Part shown: positions 22,524 through 30,560 of the stretch, piece by piece
How the letters are laid out: each line of letters starts with the position of its first letter
Numbering within the stretch: the first letter of the stretch is position 1
Source: JANOBD01 sp031411495
GTDB lineage: Bacteria > Planctomycetota > Phycisphaerae > Tepidisphaerales > Tepidisphaeraceae
DNA: 31,093 bases
Assembly (NCBI GenBank): GCA_031411495.1
Contig: JANOBD010000042.1
Location: 1 to 31,093, forward strand
Direction of reading: 5' to 3'
Notes under the pieces: generated by a model
What the model saw: only the letters and a program-made list of their open reading frames with translations
Told to the model about the DNA's origin: nothing
Database searches by the model: none
Program-made: the position numbers and the translations under genes

Positions 22524-23684
22524 TTACTCCTGGAACTCTTCCCGGATCTTGGCGATCGACCTCAGGTTCAGCGCCGCCTCCTGGCCCCTTCGCCCTTTCG
22601 GGTCGATCTGCCTGAAGACGCTTTCGGCTTCGTCGATCTCGCCGGTGCGCAGCAGGCACACGCCGAGGTTCAGCTTCGCGTCGTCGCCGATGATCGCGCC
22701 GTCGAAAGGCACCTCGATGTCGTAGGTTCGGGTCTGGCCGAGTTTCACCAGACGGCGGAGAATCGGGATCGCCGCTTCGTGATCGCCTTTGTCGAACGCT
22801 CGCCGCGCCCGCATCCAGATCACCGGAACCGCGTTCGGAAACCACCGCTCGGCCAGTTCCGCCGCCTCATCTGGCGAGAGCGGCAGGGCATCGCCCGGCG
22901 GCGCATACGCGGCGTATTCCAGAGCCAGTTCCACAAGCCCGAACGGCGCCCTCGGGTCGCCGCGCAGAGCGCGGATCAACACCAGTGCATCGCGCATCAC
23001 CTCGCGCCCGCGCTCGAACGTCTCTGGAGTATCCAGAAGCGTTGCGCCGCACTGCACCATCCAATAGAGCCGCCCGGGGCGTTCGCGCACTTCCATGTCC
23101 AGCAGGCGACCATTCCTGGAGGACTTGCGGAATCGCCCTTCAAAGTAGTAGTCGCAGTCGTGATCAAGCGTGACGGTGCTCAGCAACGGCTTTAGTCCAG
23201 TCCGTGCCGTGATCTCATCCGGCGTCGGCTCGGGCTGTTCGTGACAGCGGCCTGTGAAACGGATGCCCAGGTCGTTTCGAAACAGCCGCAGGACGATCGA
23301 CGAGACGAACTCGCCTCGCACCGCTCCCGGCTTGAATCCACCGATGTAGTCGCGGCGGATCAGCCCGTACCCCAGCGCATCGCTCCGCGCCAGCATTTCC
23401 GCGAGCGGCTCGGCCGTTGTGCGGTCGAGATACTCGTCCGCGTCGAGCCAGAGCGTCCAGCGCGTGGTGATGTGTGGGTAGGCGGCGTTCCGCGCCGCGG
23501 TGAAGTCGTCGCACCACTCGAACGGCACAACGATCGCGCCATGCGCGCGGGCGATTTCTGCGGTGGCATCGGATGAGTTGCTGTCGACGACGACAATCTG
23601 GTCCGCGTAGCCGCGAACGGATTCGAGCGACGCGCCGATCCGCGCGGACTCATTTCGCGCGATCATGGCGACGCAAAGCGACAT
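22524..23684 (-). CDS. Family 2 glycosyltransferase with C-terminal TPR-like region
   Basis: A 386-residue enzyme of the GT2 family (WaaE/SPS-glycosyltransferase type), cytosolic, transferring a sugar from a nucleotide donor to an unknown acceptor. The GT-A fold is visible: MSLCVAMIARNESARIG, VVVDSNSSDATAEIA (donor-binding D34 and D39), and the metal-binding DADEY at 81-85 (LWLDADEYLD). Residues from about 220 are helical repeats (PFGLVELALEYAAYAP, RRAFDKGDHEAAIPILRRL and LNLGVCLLRTGEIDEAESVFRQI) that look like TPR units. The neighbours are a desaturase and a PEP-CTERM protein, so cell-surface or pigment glycosylation is conceivable, without direct support. Confidence 0.9.
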   Translation of the reverse strand: MSLCVAMIARNESARIGASLESVRGYADQIVVVDSNSSDATAEIARAHGAIVVPFEWCDDFTAARNAAYPHITTRWTLWLDADEYLDRTTAEPLAEMLARSDALGYGLIRRDYIGGFKPGAVRGEFVSSIVLRLFRNDLGIRFTGRCHEQPEPTPDEITARTGLKPLLSTVTLDHDCDYYFEGRFRKSSRNGRLLDMEVRERPGRLYWMVQCGATLLDTPETFERGREVMRDALVLIRALRGDPRAPFGLVELALEYAAYAPPGDALPLSPDEAAELAERWFPNAVPVIWMRARRAFDKGDHEAAIPILRRLVKLGQTRTYDIEVPFDGAIIGDDAKLNLGVCLLRTGEIDEAESVFRQIDPKGRRGQEAALNLRSIAKIREEFQE

Positions 23685-23708
23685 GTGCGGAAGATACCGC
23701 GCTCCACC

Positions 23709-24359
23709 TCAGGGGACACGGCGGCGTGTCACGCGGCCGAAACCCAGCGCGCCGAGACAGACCATTCCCGAGACCGGTTCCGGTATCGCAGCGAAGCTCG
23801 CCTGGATCGTGCCGAAAGGCGTTGCGTCGCTGAAATGGAATGCGTCGTAGGGCAGCGGCGCGTCAATGGTGAGCGGCGCCAGCGAGTTTGTACTGAGCTT
23901 GGAAAAGAACTGCTGAAGCACCGGGCTCGAGGTTGTCAGTGCGTCGACGATCTGCGGTTCGGTGAAGCCGGGGAAGATTGATTCGAACGACCGGCCGAGC
24001 GCGCCTGGCCCGCTATTGAATCCCATGGCGACGCCGTTGATCTGCGTGAGACTGGTCAAGCCGACGATGGCGTAGCGATCCCAGCCGCCGTTGCCACCCG
24101 AGCCGGTCCCGCTGCCGAGCGTGACGGTCGAGAACATCGCGCCACTGCCGAGCGAAGCCATCGTGATATCGAGGTAGGTAAGGCTGTTGATGGCGACGAA
24201 ATGGGCGTTTGTCAGCGAATGGAAGAAGCTGGTGCGGATATAGACAGTATTGCTGCCGACCGAGGGGCCATCCGCCTTCGCGGGCGATGACGACCCCGCC
24301 CATGCGACGGCGAGGGTCGCGGTCAGACACGCTTTACGAATCGCTTCTTTTCGATCCAT
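23709..24359 (-). CDS. PEP-CTERM sorting domain protein
   Basis: A 216-residue exported protein. From the ATG at 24359 it begins with MDRKEAIRKACLTATLAVAWAGSSSPAKA, a signal peptide with likely cleavage after AKA. The middle is Gly/Ser/Thr-rich with no recognised domain. The C-terminus IPEPVSGMVCLGALGFGRVTRRRVP has the PEP motif, a short membrane stretch and a basic end, as recognised by exosortase. An AAAGG motif before the ATG supports this start over the open frame to 24398. No exosortase gene is in the window. It lies 24 bp upstream of the glycosyltransferase gene, probably in the same transcript. Confidence 0.88.
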   Translation of the reverse strand: MDRKEAIRKACLTATLAVAWAGSSSPAKADGPSVGSNTVYIRTSFFHSLTNAHFVAINSLTYLDITMASLGSGAMFSTVTLGSGTGSGGNGGWDRYAIVGLTSLTQINGVAMGFNSGPGALGRSFESIFPGFTEPQIVDALTTSSPVLQQFFSKLSTNSLAPLTIDAPLPYDAFHFSDATPFGTIQASFAAIPEPVSGMVCLGALGFGRVTRRRVP

Positions 24360-24386
24360 GCCGGCCTTTCGGAGGGAATCAATATC

Positions 24387-24415
24387 GGTATACAACACCG
24401 CCGTAATTATGACAA
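24387..24415 (-). promoter_or_regulatory. Candidate promoter of the PEP-CTERM gene
   Basis: On the minus strand TTGTCA (24410-24415) is followed after exactly 17 bp by TATACC (24387-24392). This is 5 of 6 and 4 of 6 consensus bases for the -35 and -10. It sits in the AT-rich gap between the fucosidase and the PEP-CTERM gene, about 28 bp before the ATG at 24359. Confidence 0.5.
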
Positions 24416-24543
24416 CTTAATTTCGATAAATCACGCTTTCCGCCCCGCTTTTGACATTTTGTGACGGATTTTACCTACGGAAGGTGCGACCGCTGCTGGT
24501 CATTTCTCGCACGATCCGGCGATGACATTGCTGGCAATCTCGT

Positions 24544-26211
24544 TCACTCGGTCTCAACCTTCAGCACGACGGCAATGGCGTTCGGGACGTTGTTCAAAGC
24601 TTCGATCGTGAGCGCCTCGTCACTGACCGACCATTTCACCCCCTCATCGGAGCCGAGTACGACCACTTCTGTGATCTTCCCGTCGAACAGATTCGACTTG
24701 TCCCCGAGCGATTTGATCTTTATCGCCCCTTCCGGCTTGGCCATGACGATCGCGTACAGTGTCTTGCCCTTCGTGGTGAAGCGGACATCCGCCTGCGTGA
24801 ACGGCTTGCTCTTGCCTTCGTTGAAGCCCTGTTCGTTCACCGGGTTCGACTCTTCGCTGACCGGGCCTTCGCCGTAGATTTTCCAGGGCCGCGTTCCATA
24901 GATCGCTTCGCCGTTTTGATTCATCCACGCGCCGATCTCTTCGACGATTTTCATTTCCAGTTCATCCGGCATGCCGCCGGCGCGCAGGGGGACACTCAGC
25001 AGCAGGTTGCCGTTTTTGCTCACCACGTCGGTGAGCATGTGGATCACCGTCGCCGCGCCTTTGTACTGCTTGCGATCGTAGATGCCGCGGTCATAGTGCC
25101 AGCTGCCGATGCAGGTACAGGTCTGCCAGGCGATCGGCTCGAGCTTGTCGCTCGCGCCGCGCTCGACGTCCCAGAGGATCGCCTTTTTCTGCGGCGTGCT
25201 GAGGACCTTCCCCATCACCACGGCCTCGTTCTTGCCGCCGTGCCAGCTCTCGCTCGCATTGTAGTAGTGGGCGGTGATCTTCAATCCGATGTCGCTGATC
25301 GGATAGAGCGGCAGCACGGTGTCGTCGAAGTAGACGGCATCCGGATGATATTTGTTGATCAGATCGATCGTGCGGTTGTAGAGCTTTTCCACGTAGGCCG
25401 CGTCCGGCTGCGAAGTGCCCTGGGCCGTCCAGTTCCAGTCGAGGCCCTTGCCCGTACTTACGGGATGTTTCTGTGCGTAAAGATCCTGCGGGTCGTACCC
25501 TTCCCACCACGTGCCCTTTCCATCTTCCTTGGTGAGCCTGCCGTCGTATGGCACGCCCTCCATCGGGCCGTCCTTGTCGGCGCCTTGCGCGGTTTCGTAC
25601 CAGGTCCACGCGTGGGCGGCATGGACGCTCACGCCGAACCGAAGATTGTTGTGCCGAGCGGCCTTCGCCCATCCGTCGATGAGGTTCTTCTTCGGGCCGA
25701 GGTTCACGCTGTTCCACGGCTGGTAGGTACTGTCCCACAGGTCGAAATTGTCGTGGTGGTTGGCGAGCGCGAAGAAGTACTTCGCGCCGGCCTTGGCGTA
25801 GAAGGCGACGAGCTTTTCGGGATCCCATTCCTCAGCCTTCCACTCGTTGATGATGTCCTTGAAGCCGAGCTTGGACGGGTGTCCGTAGTTTTCGAGGTGG
25901 GACTTGTATTGCCAGTGCCCTTCTTCGTACATGCCGCGTGCGTACCAGTCGCCGCGCTCCGGCTCACACTGTGGTCCCCAGTGCGCCCAGATGCCGAACT
26001 TTGCGTCGCGAAACCAGTCGGGCACTTCGTATTTCTGGAGCGACTCCCAGGTGGGCGCGAACTCGCCGGCGAGCATCGGCTCGGCCTTGTCGCTGAGACG
26101 GGTTTCGGTGAAGGTCAAATTGTCGTTGTTCACAGGACTTCCTCCGCGCGCGTCCGTGGCGAGGCCTGCAAGGACGATCCATCCGACAGCAGCGACTCGT
26201 GGAATGCGCAT
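24544..26211 (-). CDS. Secreted alpha-L-fucosidase (GH29)
   Basis: A family 29 retaining alpha-L-fucosidase, releasing fucose from polysaccharides or glycoproteins outside the cytoplasm. From the ATG at 26211 the product is 555 residues with an N-terminal signal peptide (MRIPRVAAVGWIVLAGLATDARG). GH29 segments visible are WFRDAKFGIWAHWGPQ (about 66-81), YFFALANHHDNFDLWDSTYQPWNSV (about 145-169), LRFGVSVHAAHAW (about 190-202) and YHPDAVYFDDTVLP (about 288-301), where D296 or D297 is the likely nucleophile. TDVVSKNGNLLLSVPLRAGG is a usual later motif. The C-terminal part (from about 450) is a small beta domain. The frame is open to 26346, but those codons cover the heptamer hairpin and are not protein-like. 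Confidence 0.93.
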   Translation of the reverse strand: MRIPRVAAVGWIVLAGLATDARGGSPVNNDNLTFTETRLSDKAEPMLAGEFAPTWESLQKYEVPDWFRDAKFGIWAHWGPQCEPERGDWYARGMYEEGHWQYKSHLENYGHPSKLGFKDIINEWKAEEWDPEKLVAFYAKAGAKYFFALANHHDNFDLWDSTYQPWNSVNLGPKKNLIDGWAKAARHNNLRFGVSVHAAHAWTWYETAQGADKDGPMEGVPYDGRLTKEDGKGTWWEGYDPQDLYAQKHPVSTGKGLDWNWTAQGTSQPDAAYVEKLYNRTIDLINKYHPDAVYFDDTVLPLYPISDIGLKITAHYYNASESWHGGKNEAVVMGKVLSTPQKKAILWDVERGASDKLEPIAWQTCTCIGSWHYDRGIYDRKQYKGAATVIHMLTDVVSKNGNLLLSVPLRAGGMPDELEMKIVEEIGAWMNQNGEAIYGTRPWKIYGEGPVSEESNPVNEQGFNEGKSKPFTQADVRFTTKGKTLYAIVMAKPEGAIKIKSLGDKSNLFDGKITEVVVLGSDEGVKWSVSDEALTIEALNNVPNAIAVVLKVETE

Positions 26212-26284
26212 GGCGAATATCGTACGGACATTGCTGCGGCGAGTGAAGCCTCGCATCATCCGGAGCGGCGGGCGTCGGTCCCGG

Positions 26285-26333
26285 AAATGCAGAATGCAGA
26301 ATGGAGATTGATCCATTCTGCATTCCGCATTCA
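26285..26333. repeat. Heptamer arrays facing each other (GAATGCA / TGCATTC)
   Basis: The left array has AAATGCA (26285), GAATGCA (26292), GAATGGA (26299). A 7-nt spacer GATTGAT (26306) is followed by CCATTCT (26313), GCATTCC (26320), GCATTCA (26327). Bases 26292-26305 and 26312-26325 are a perfect 14-bp inverted repeat, and pairing continues outward to 26286/26331 with one mismatch. It occupies the gap between rpsA and the start of the fucosidase gene. Confidence 0.85.
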
Positions 26334-26351
26334 TCAACTTGTGCACGAAGC

Positions 26352-28079
26352 TTATTCGAGACCGCCGCGCAGGCCGCGCTTCTCGGCGCGCTTGGCGCGC
26401 TCTTCTTCACGCTTCTCTTCCTCTTGCGCCCACTGGGCACGCTTGAGGGAGAGGCCGATCTTTCGCTCGTCGCTGTCGACGCGCAGGATCTTCACTTCCA
26501 GCTCCTGGCCGACCTTGACGACGTCTTCGGGCTTCTCGACCTTCTGGTCGGAGATTTCCGAGACGTGGAGCAGACCTTCGAGGCCCTCTTCCAGCTCGAC
26601 GAACACGCCGAAGTTCGCGATCTTGGTGACCGCGCCCTTGACCACCATGCCCGGACGGTACGCGCCGGGGATGGCGTTGAGCCACGGGTCTTCCTGCATC
26701 TGCTTCAGGCCCAGCGCGATGCGCTGCTTTTCCTGATCGACGCTGAGGACGACGGCCTCGACATCGTCACCCTTCTTGAGCACTTCGCTCGGATGGCCGA
26801 CCTTCTTGGTCCAGCTCAGGTCGCTGACGTGCAGCAGGCCGTCCACGCCTTCTTCGATCTCGACGAACGCGCCGTAGTTGGCGATGTTGCGGACCTTGCC
26901 CTTGACGACCGAGCCGGGCGGATACTTCTCGGCCACGCGGTCCCACGGGTTCTCCTCGACCTGCTTCATGCCGAGCGAGATTTCCTGCTTGTCCTTGTTG
27001 ATCTCGAGCACCTTGACCTTGACGACCTGGCCCTGGGCCACGAGTTCGCTCGGGTGGTTGATGCGCTTGGTCCAGCTCATCTCGGAGATGTGGACCAGGC
27101 CTTCGACGCCGGTCTCGATCTTAATGAACGCGCCGTAGCTCATGATGTTGACGACTTCGCCTTCGAGGACGGCACCCACTGGGTACTTGCTCTCGATGTT
27201 TTCCCACGGCGAAGCGTCCTTCTGCTTCAGGCCCAGGGCGATCTTCTCTTTGTCCTTGTCGATCGAGAGGACCTTCACTTCGACTTCCTGATCGATCTTG
27301 ACGATTTCGGACGGGTGATTGATCCGGCCCCAGCTCATGTCGGTGATGTGCAGCAGGCCGTCGATGCCGCCGAGGTCGATGAACGCGCCGAAGTCGGCGA
27401 TGTTCTTGACCGTGCCCTTGAGCACCTGGCCGATCTCGATGCCTTCCAGCGTCTTCTTCTTCAGCATTTCGCGCTGCTGCTCGATCATCTTGCGGCGGCT
27501 GATGACGATGTTGCGGCGTTCTTCGTCGATCTTGAGAATGACCGCGTCGATCGAGCGGCCGATCCAGTCGGAGATTTCGCCCGGGCGACGGATGTCGACC
27601 TGCGATGCGGGGAGGAACACCGGCACGCCGATGTCGACCAGCAGGCCGCCCTTGATCTTCTTGGACACCTTGCCGACGACGGCGTCGCCTTCCTTCTTGG
27701 TGTTCATGATGTTGTCCCAGTTGATGATTCGATCAGCCTTGCGCTTGCTGATCTTCACCAGACCGGAATCGAGCTCGGTGTCTTCGAGCAGGACATGAAC
27801 TTCGGTGCCGATTTTGACATTGTCCGGGTCATCGAACTCGCCGCGCTCGAGAACGCCTTCGCTCTTGAGGCCGAGCTCGACGATGAAGTCATCGCCGGCG
27901 TGGCCGGAGACCTTGCCCTTGACGATGGAGCCGGCGGAGAAATCCTGGACTTCGTCGCCTTTGATGAGCAGCGAAAGGTCGTCGGCTGCGTCGCCGAGAG
28001 CGCTCGCGACGGCGGCATTGGCTTCATTTTCGAAGGAGTCGAGATCACCAAGTGAATGGAGAAGGCTGTAGTCAACCAT
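26352..28079 (-). CDS. rpsA: Ribosomal protein S1
   Basis: S1 binds mRNA on the 30S subunit and helps initiation. The 575-residue product from MVDYSLLHS holds six S1 domains, starting at about residues 50, 130, 216, 301, 388 and 477. The last four are canonical, each with the pattern GxVxxGxVxxIxxYGAFVxIExGVxGLLHxSEMSW (for example VGAVLEGEVVNIMSYGAFIK). The first two are more divergent. The C-terminus is a charged tail (EEEKREEERAKRAEKRGLRGGLE). The ATG at 28079 gives the family-like start; the extension to 28109 is rejected. Confidence 0.96.
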   Translation of the reverse strand: MVDYSLLHSLGDLDSFENEANAAVASALGDAADDLSLLIKGDEVQDFSAGSIVKGKVSGHAGDDFIVELGLKSEGVLERGEFDDPDNVKIGTEVHVLLEDTELDSGLVKISKRKADRIINWDNIMNTKKEGDAVVGKVSKKIKGGLLVDIGVPVFLPASQVDIRRPGEISDWIGRSIDAVILKIDEERRNIVISRRKMIEQQREMLKKKTLEGIEIGQVLKGTVKNIADFGAFIDLGGIDGLLHITDMSWGRINHPSEIVKIDQEVEVKVLSIDKDKEKIALGLKQKDASPWENIESKYPVGAVLEGEVVNIMSYGAFIKIETGVEGLVHISEMSWTKRINHPSELVAQGQVVKVKVLEINKDKQEISLGMKQVEENPWDRVAEKYPPGSVVKGKVRNIANYGAFVEIEEGVDGLLHVSDLSWTKKVGHPSEVLKKGDDVEAVVLSVDQEKQRIALGLKQMQEDPWLNAIPGAYRPGMVVKGAVTKIANFGVFVELEEGLEGLLHVSEISDQKVEKPEDVVKVGQELEVKILRVDSDERKIGLSLKRAQWAQEEEKREEERAKRAEKRGLRGGLE

Positions 28080-28208
28080 GTAACAAAACTCGTTGCGACG
28101 GACTCGCATCAGAAAACGCCCCGGGGAGAGGCGGATGCACAGCGCGTCTGGAACACTTTTTCCCGATCTCGGAGGATGCGGAACGCCCGCAGACGAGAGG
28201 GACCGAGA

Positions 28209-28236
28209 ATCGTACCGAAATCAGGGAAATTGGCAA
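28209..28236 (-). promoter_or_regulatory. Candidate promoter of rpsA
   Basis: On the minus strand TTGCCA (28231-28236, 5 of 6 consensus) lies 16 bp before TACGAT (28209-28214, 4 of 6). Transcription would start near 28202 and leave a leader of about 120 nt before the ATG at 28079. The 216-bp gap to the DUF6785-like gene holds no other feature. Confidence 0.35.
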
Positions 28237-28295
28237 TACCCTGGGATTCGGATGGAGGCCCGCGAACCCGCCTGCGCCGGTTGGCGTGATTCTTG

Positions 28296-30338
28296 TCACG
28301 TCGGCAGGGCCGAATAACGGAAGTAATCGTATCCGTAGATCGCGAGGAAAAAGGTAATCAGCATCCAGATCGCGGCAGCGAGGGCTTCGCCGAAGATCAG
28401 GCCTATGAATGCCGGCCGAGCGTTCGCCAGCAGCTTGTTCCCGCCGAGTTTTTGCAGCACCACTTTCGCGATCCAGCCCAGCAACACGCTGAACCAGGCA
28501 TTCGTAATCAGCGGAGTGCCCGCAAGGATGAAGCCGATCGGCATCAGCGGCCAGCCCGCGAACGTCCAGGTTCCCAGTTGGAGCAGGAGGACAATCACGA
28601 AACCGAGGCCCAGGTGCAGCGGAACGTTGTAGGCCTTCTGCGGAAATGAACCATCGTGCTGCTGGATCACCGAGTCGACGAGCGCGCTCCGCGTATGGTT
28701 GGTCGCGATGTCTTCGTTGAGCATCGTGAACGTCGTGTGCATCGAAATCGGGGCCGCATACGAGTAATAACAAGTGAGCGATGACCACCACCCTGCCGCC
28801 AGCGAAATGATGAGTGTCCAGCAGGCGATGGCCACAAGCCAGCCGAAGCGACGGCGCATCGCCCCGGCGTCGTCCATCAGCCGCATGCCGTGCTGCGACA
28901 GCCCGAACAGGCTCTCGCGCGTTTGGACTGCGCCGTTGACGGACATGAGCCCGGCGAAAAACGTGTCACGCGTCGTCACCGACGAGGCCGGCAGATTCGC
29001 GAAGAGCTGCAGCACGGTCGGGTTCGTTCGGAGATACGGAATGCCCGTCTCGGCGACGATTCGGCCGGTCACAACGTGCGCCATCAACACCATGCCGATC
29101 GAAACGACGGCAAGGATGGGATGAAAGCCCGCGACGAGCATCCAGCCGAACATGATCGCGATGCCGAACAGCAGCAGGCGCATCGCCCACGCCTGGTCCC
29201 GCCCTGCAGAATGCACCAGACCGAACGCCCCCTTGAACGCATTCCAGAGCAGTATTCGGCTGATCCAGATCATGCCGATCGAAAAGGCGACGCACGCGCC
29301 GATGTGTTGATCCTCGGTCTGTACGCCGGGCACTGGGATCTGCATGTATGCGCGGATCGAAACGTAGAATTGCGAGAGCAGGTAGATGAACCAGATGGAG
29401 AACGCCGTACGCGAGCGGATGAAGTACGTCGCGCCGATGAACGTGAAGTAAATCCGGTTGGCGCGGATGAACTCACTCACATACGACCATGGCGGCTCGG
29501 CGAGCTTGGCGCGGAAGTCGTAGGCGCGGGGAATCTCGGGCCAGAGCTTCTCATTGTACAGGTGCAACGCGTTGAAGCTGTGGACAATCAGTACCGCAAT
29601 GGTCGCGATCCAGAACGACCGCTTATGAAACAGGCTGTTGAACGCCCGCCCGGGTTCCGGCGCTTCGATCAGCGAGGTCTGCAGCTGGACCAGCGGAAAC
29701 GCGAGCCGTTCATTCTCGGCCCACTGCGTTCGCAGCAGATACGCCAGTGCGATGCACGCCGAGAAGAACCCCGAGAGATAGATGCCCCAGCAAAGGACCG
29801 GACGAATCCAAGGCCCGTACGGGATCGGATCGCCGTCGGGCACCTTGCCGTAGAAGTTCTGGATGATCGCGCTCTGTGGCGACCTGGGATCGGAGATGGG
29901 GACGGGAAAGAGCCAGTCGGGCAGGCCGGCGCGCATCAGTGCTTCGAAGTAACTCGGGTTGGTGTTGCCGTAATAGAACGGCGTTGTCATCGACGGGATG
30001 AGCATGCGGAGCAAACCCTGGCTGGGGATCGCACACGCGACGAGCAGCATCATGAGGATCACCGCGAGCTCGCCGGTCTGGAGGACGTGGCGCGGGAGCA
30101 GCACGCGCAGCAGGCCGTTGCCGATGATGACGACGAAGACGATCGCGAGCATCAGCGCCAGCGGCAGGTAGCTGCCGACCATGAACGTGTTCACGACAAC
30201 GTAGTCGTTGAACGGCGTGATGAGGTTGACGCCAACGGCCAATAGCGAGCCAATGACCAGCGCGCGGACCGTGATCGATCTCGGCTGCAGAAAGGATTCA
30301 GATGTCCGGATATCGCCAACCGCCATGAGGCGGGCCAT
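28296..30338 (-). CDS. Large polytopic membrane protein (DUF6785-like)
   Basis: A protein of 680 residues from the ATG at 30338 (MARLMAVGDIRTSESF) with many hydrophobic segments, roughly 12 to 14 membrane helices. I place it in the planctomycete DUF6785/DUF6784 group from memory. Recurrent features are LLAVGVNLITPFNDYVVVNTFMVGSYLPL near the start, LPRHVLQTGELAVILMMLLVACAIPSQG, NERLAFPLVQLQTSLIEAP in the first cytoplasmic part, and VVTGRIVAETGIPYLRTNP in the second half. The function is unknown; a transporter or assembly role is guesswork. An ATG at 30326 is an alternative start. The gene is divergent from the LEPR-type gene at 30561. Confidence 0.75.
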   Translation of the reverse strand: MARLMAVGDIRTSESFLQPRSITVRALVIGSLLAVGVNLITPFNDYVVVNTFMVGSYLPLALMLAIVFVVIIGNGLLRVLLPRHVLQTGELAVILMMLLVACAIPSQGLLRMLIPSMTTPFYYGNTNPSYFEALMRAGLPDWLFPVPISDPRSPQSAIIQNFYGKVPDGDPIPYGPWIRPVLCWGIYLSGFFSACIALAYLLRTQWAENERLAFPLVQLQTSLIEAPEPGRAFNSLFHKRSFWIATIAVLIVHSFNALHLYNEKLWPEIPRAYDFRAKLAEPPWSYVSEFIRANRIYFTFIGATYFIRSRTAFSIWFIYLLSQFYVSIRAYMQIPVPGVQTEDQHIGACVAFSIGMIWISRILLWNAFKGAFGLVHSAGRDQAWAMRLLLFGIAIMFGWMLVAGFHPILAVVSIGMVLMAHVVTGRIVAETGIPYLRTNPTVLQLFANLPASSVTTRDTFFAGLMSVNGAVQTRESLFGLSQHGMRLMDDAGAMRRRFGWLVAIACWTLIISLAAGWWSSLTCYYSYAAPISMHTTFTMLNEDIATNHTRSALVDSVIQQHDGSFPQKAYNVPLHLGLGFVIVLLLQLGTWTFAGWPLMPIGFILAGTPLITNAWFSVLLGWIAKVVLQKLGGNKLLANARPAFIGLIFGEALAAAIWMLITFFLAIYGYDYFRYSALPT

Positions 30339-30560
30339 CGTGGAAAACAAACCGCGCGAAGTAAAGCCGGGCCGTTCAAAATGCCACAAACCGATCAAAA
30401 GTGATAGTCGATTGGGCTGCCGGAATACGCCAATGACGATATCGAGCGAATTGTCCGACCGTTGAGGGCGAACCGGCAGTTTTCCCTTGACGGATGATCG
30501 TCATCGAGTTCGACTCACACTCCGGTCCGGCCCACACCAAACCAGCACCTGGAGGAGAAA

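Noticed and set aside
26220..26260. Promoter of the fucosidase (TTCACT, 17 bp, TACGAT)
   Set aside because: Both boxes match only 4 of 6 bases, which is common by chance.
26212..26346. N-terminal extension of the fucosidase
   Set aside because: The extension covers the heptamer hairpin, and a normal signal peptide starts at 26211.
24916..28055. Long plus-strand open frames of about 600 codons across the fucosidase and rpsA
   Set aside because: Both are antisense to confident genes; the strings of Asp-Asp-Val-like residues are the mirror of S1-repeat codons.
28890..30245. Plus-strand open frame of 451 codons across the DUF6785-like gene
   Set aside because: It is very polar with no domain, while the minus strand gives a consistent multi-helix membrane protein.
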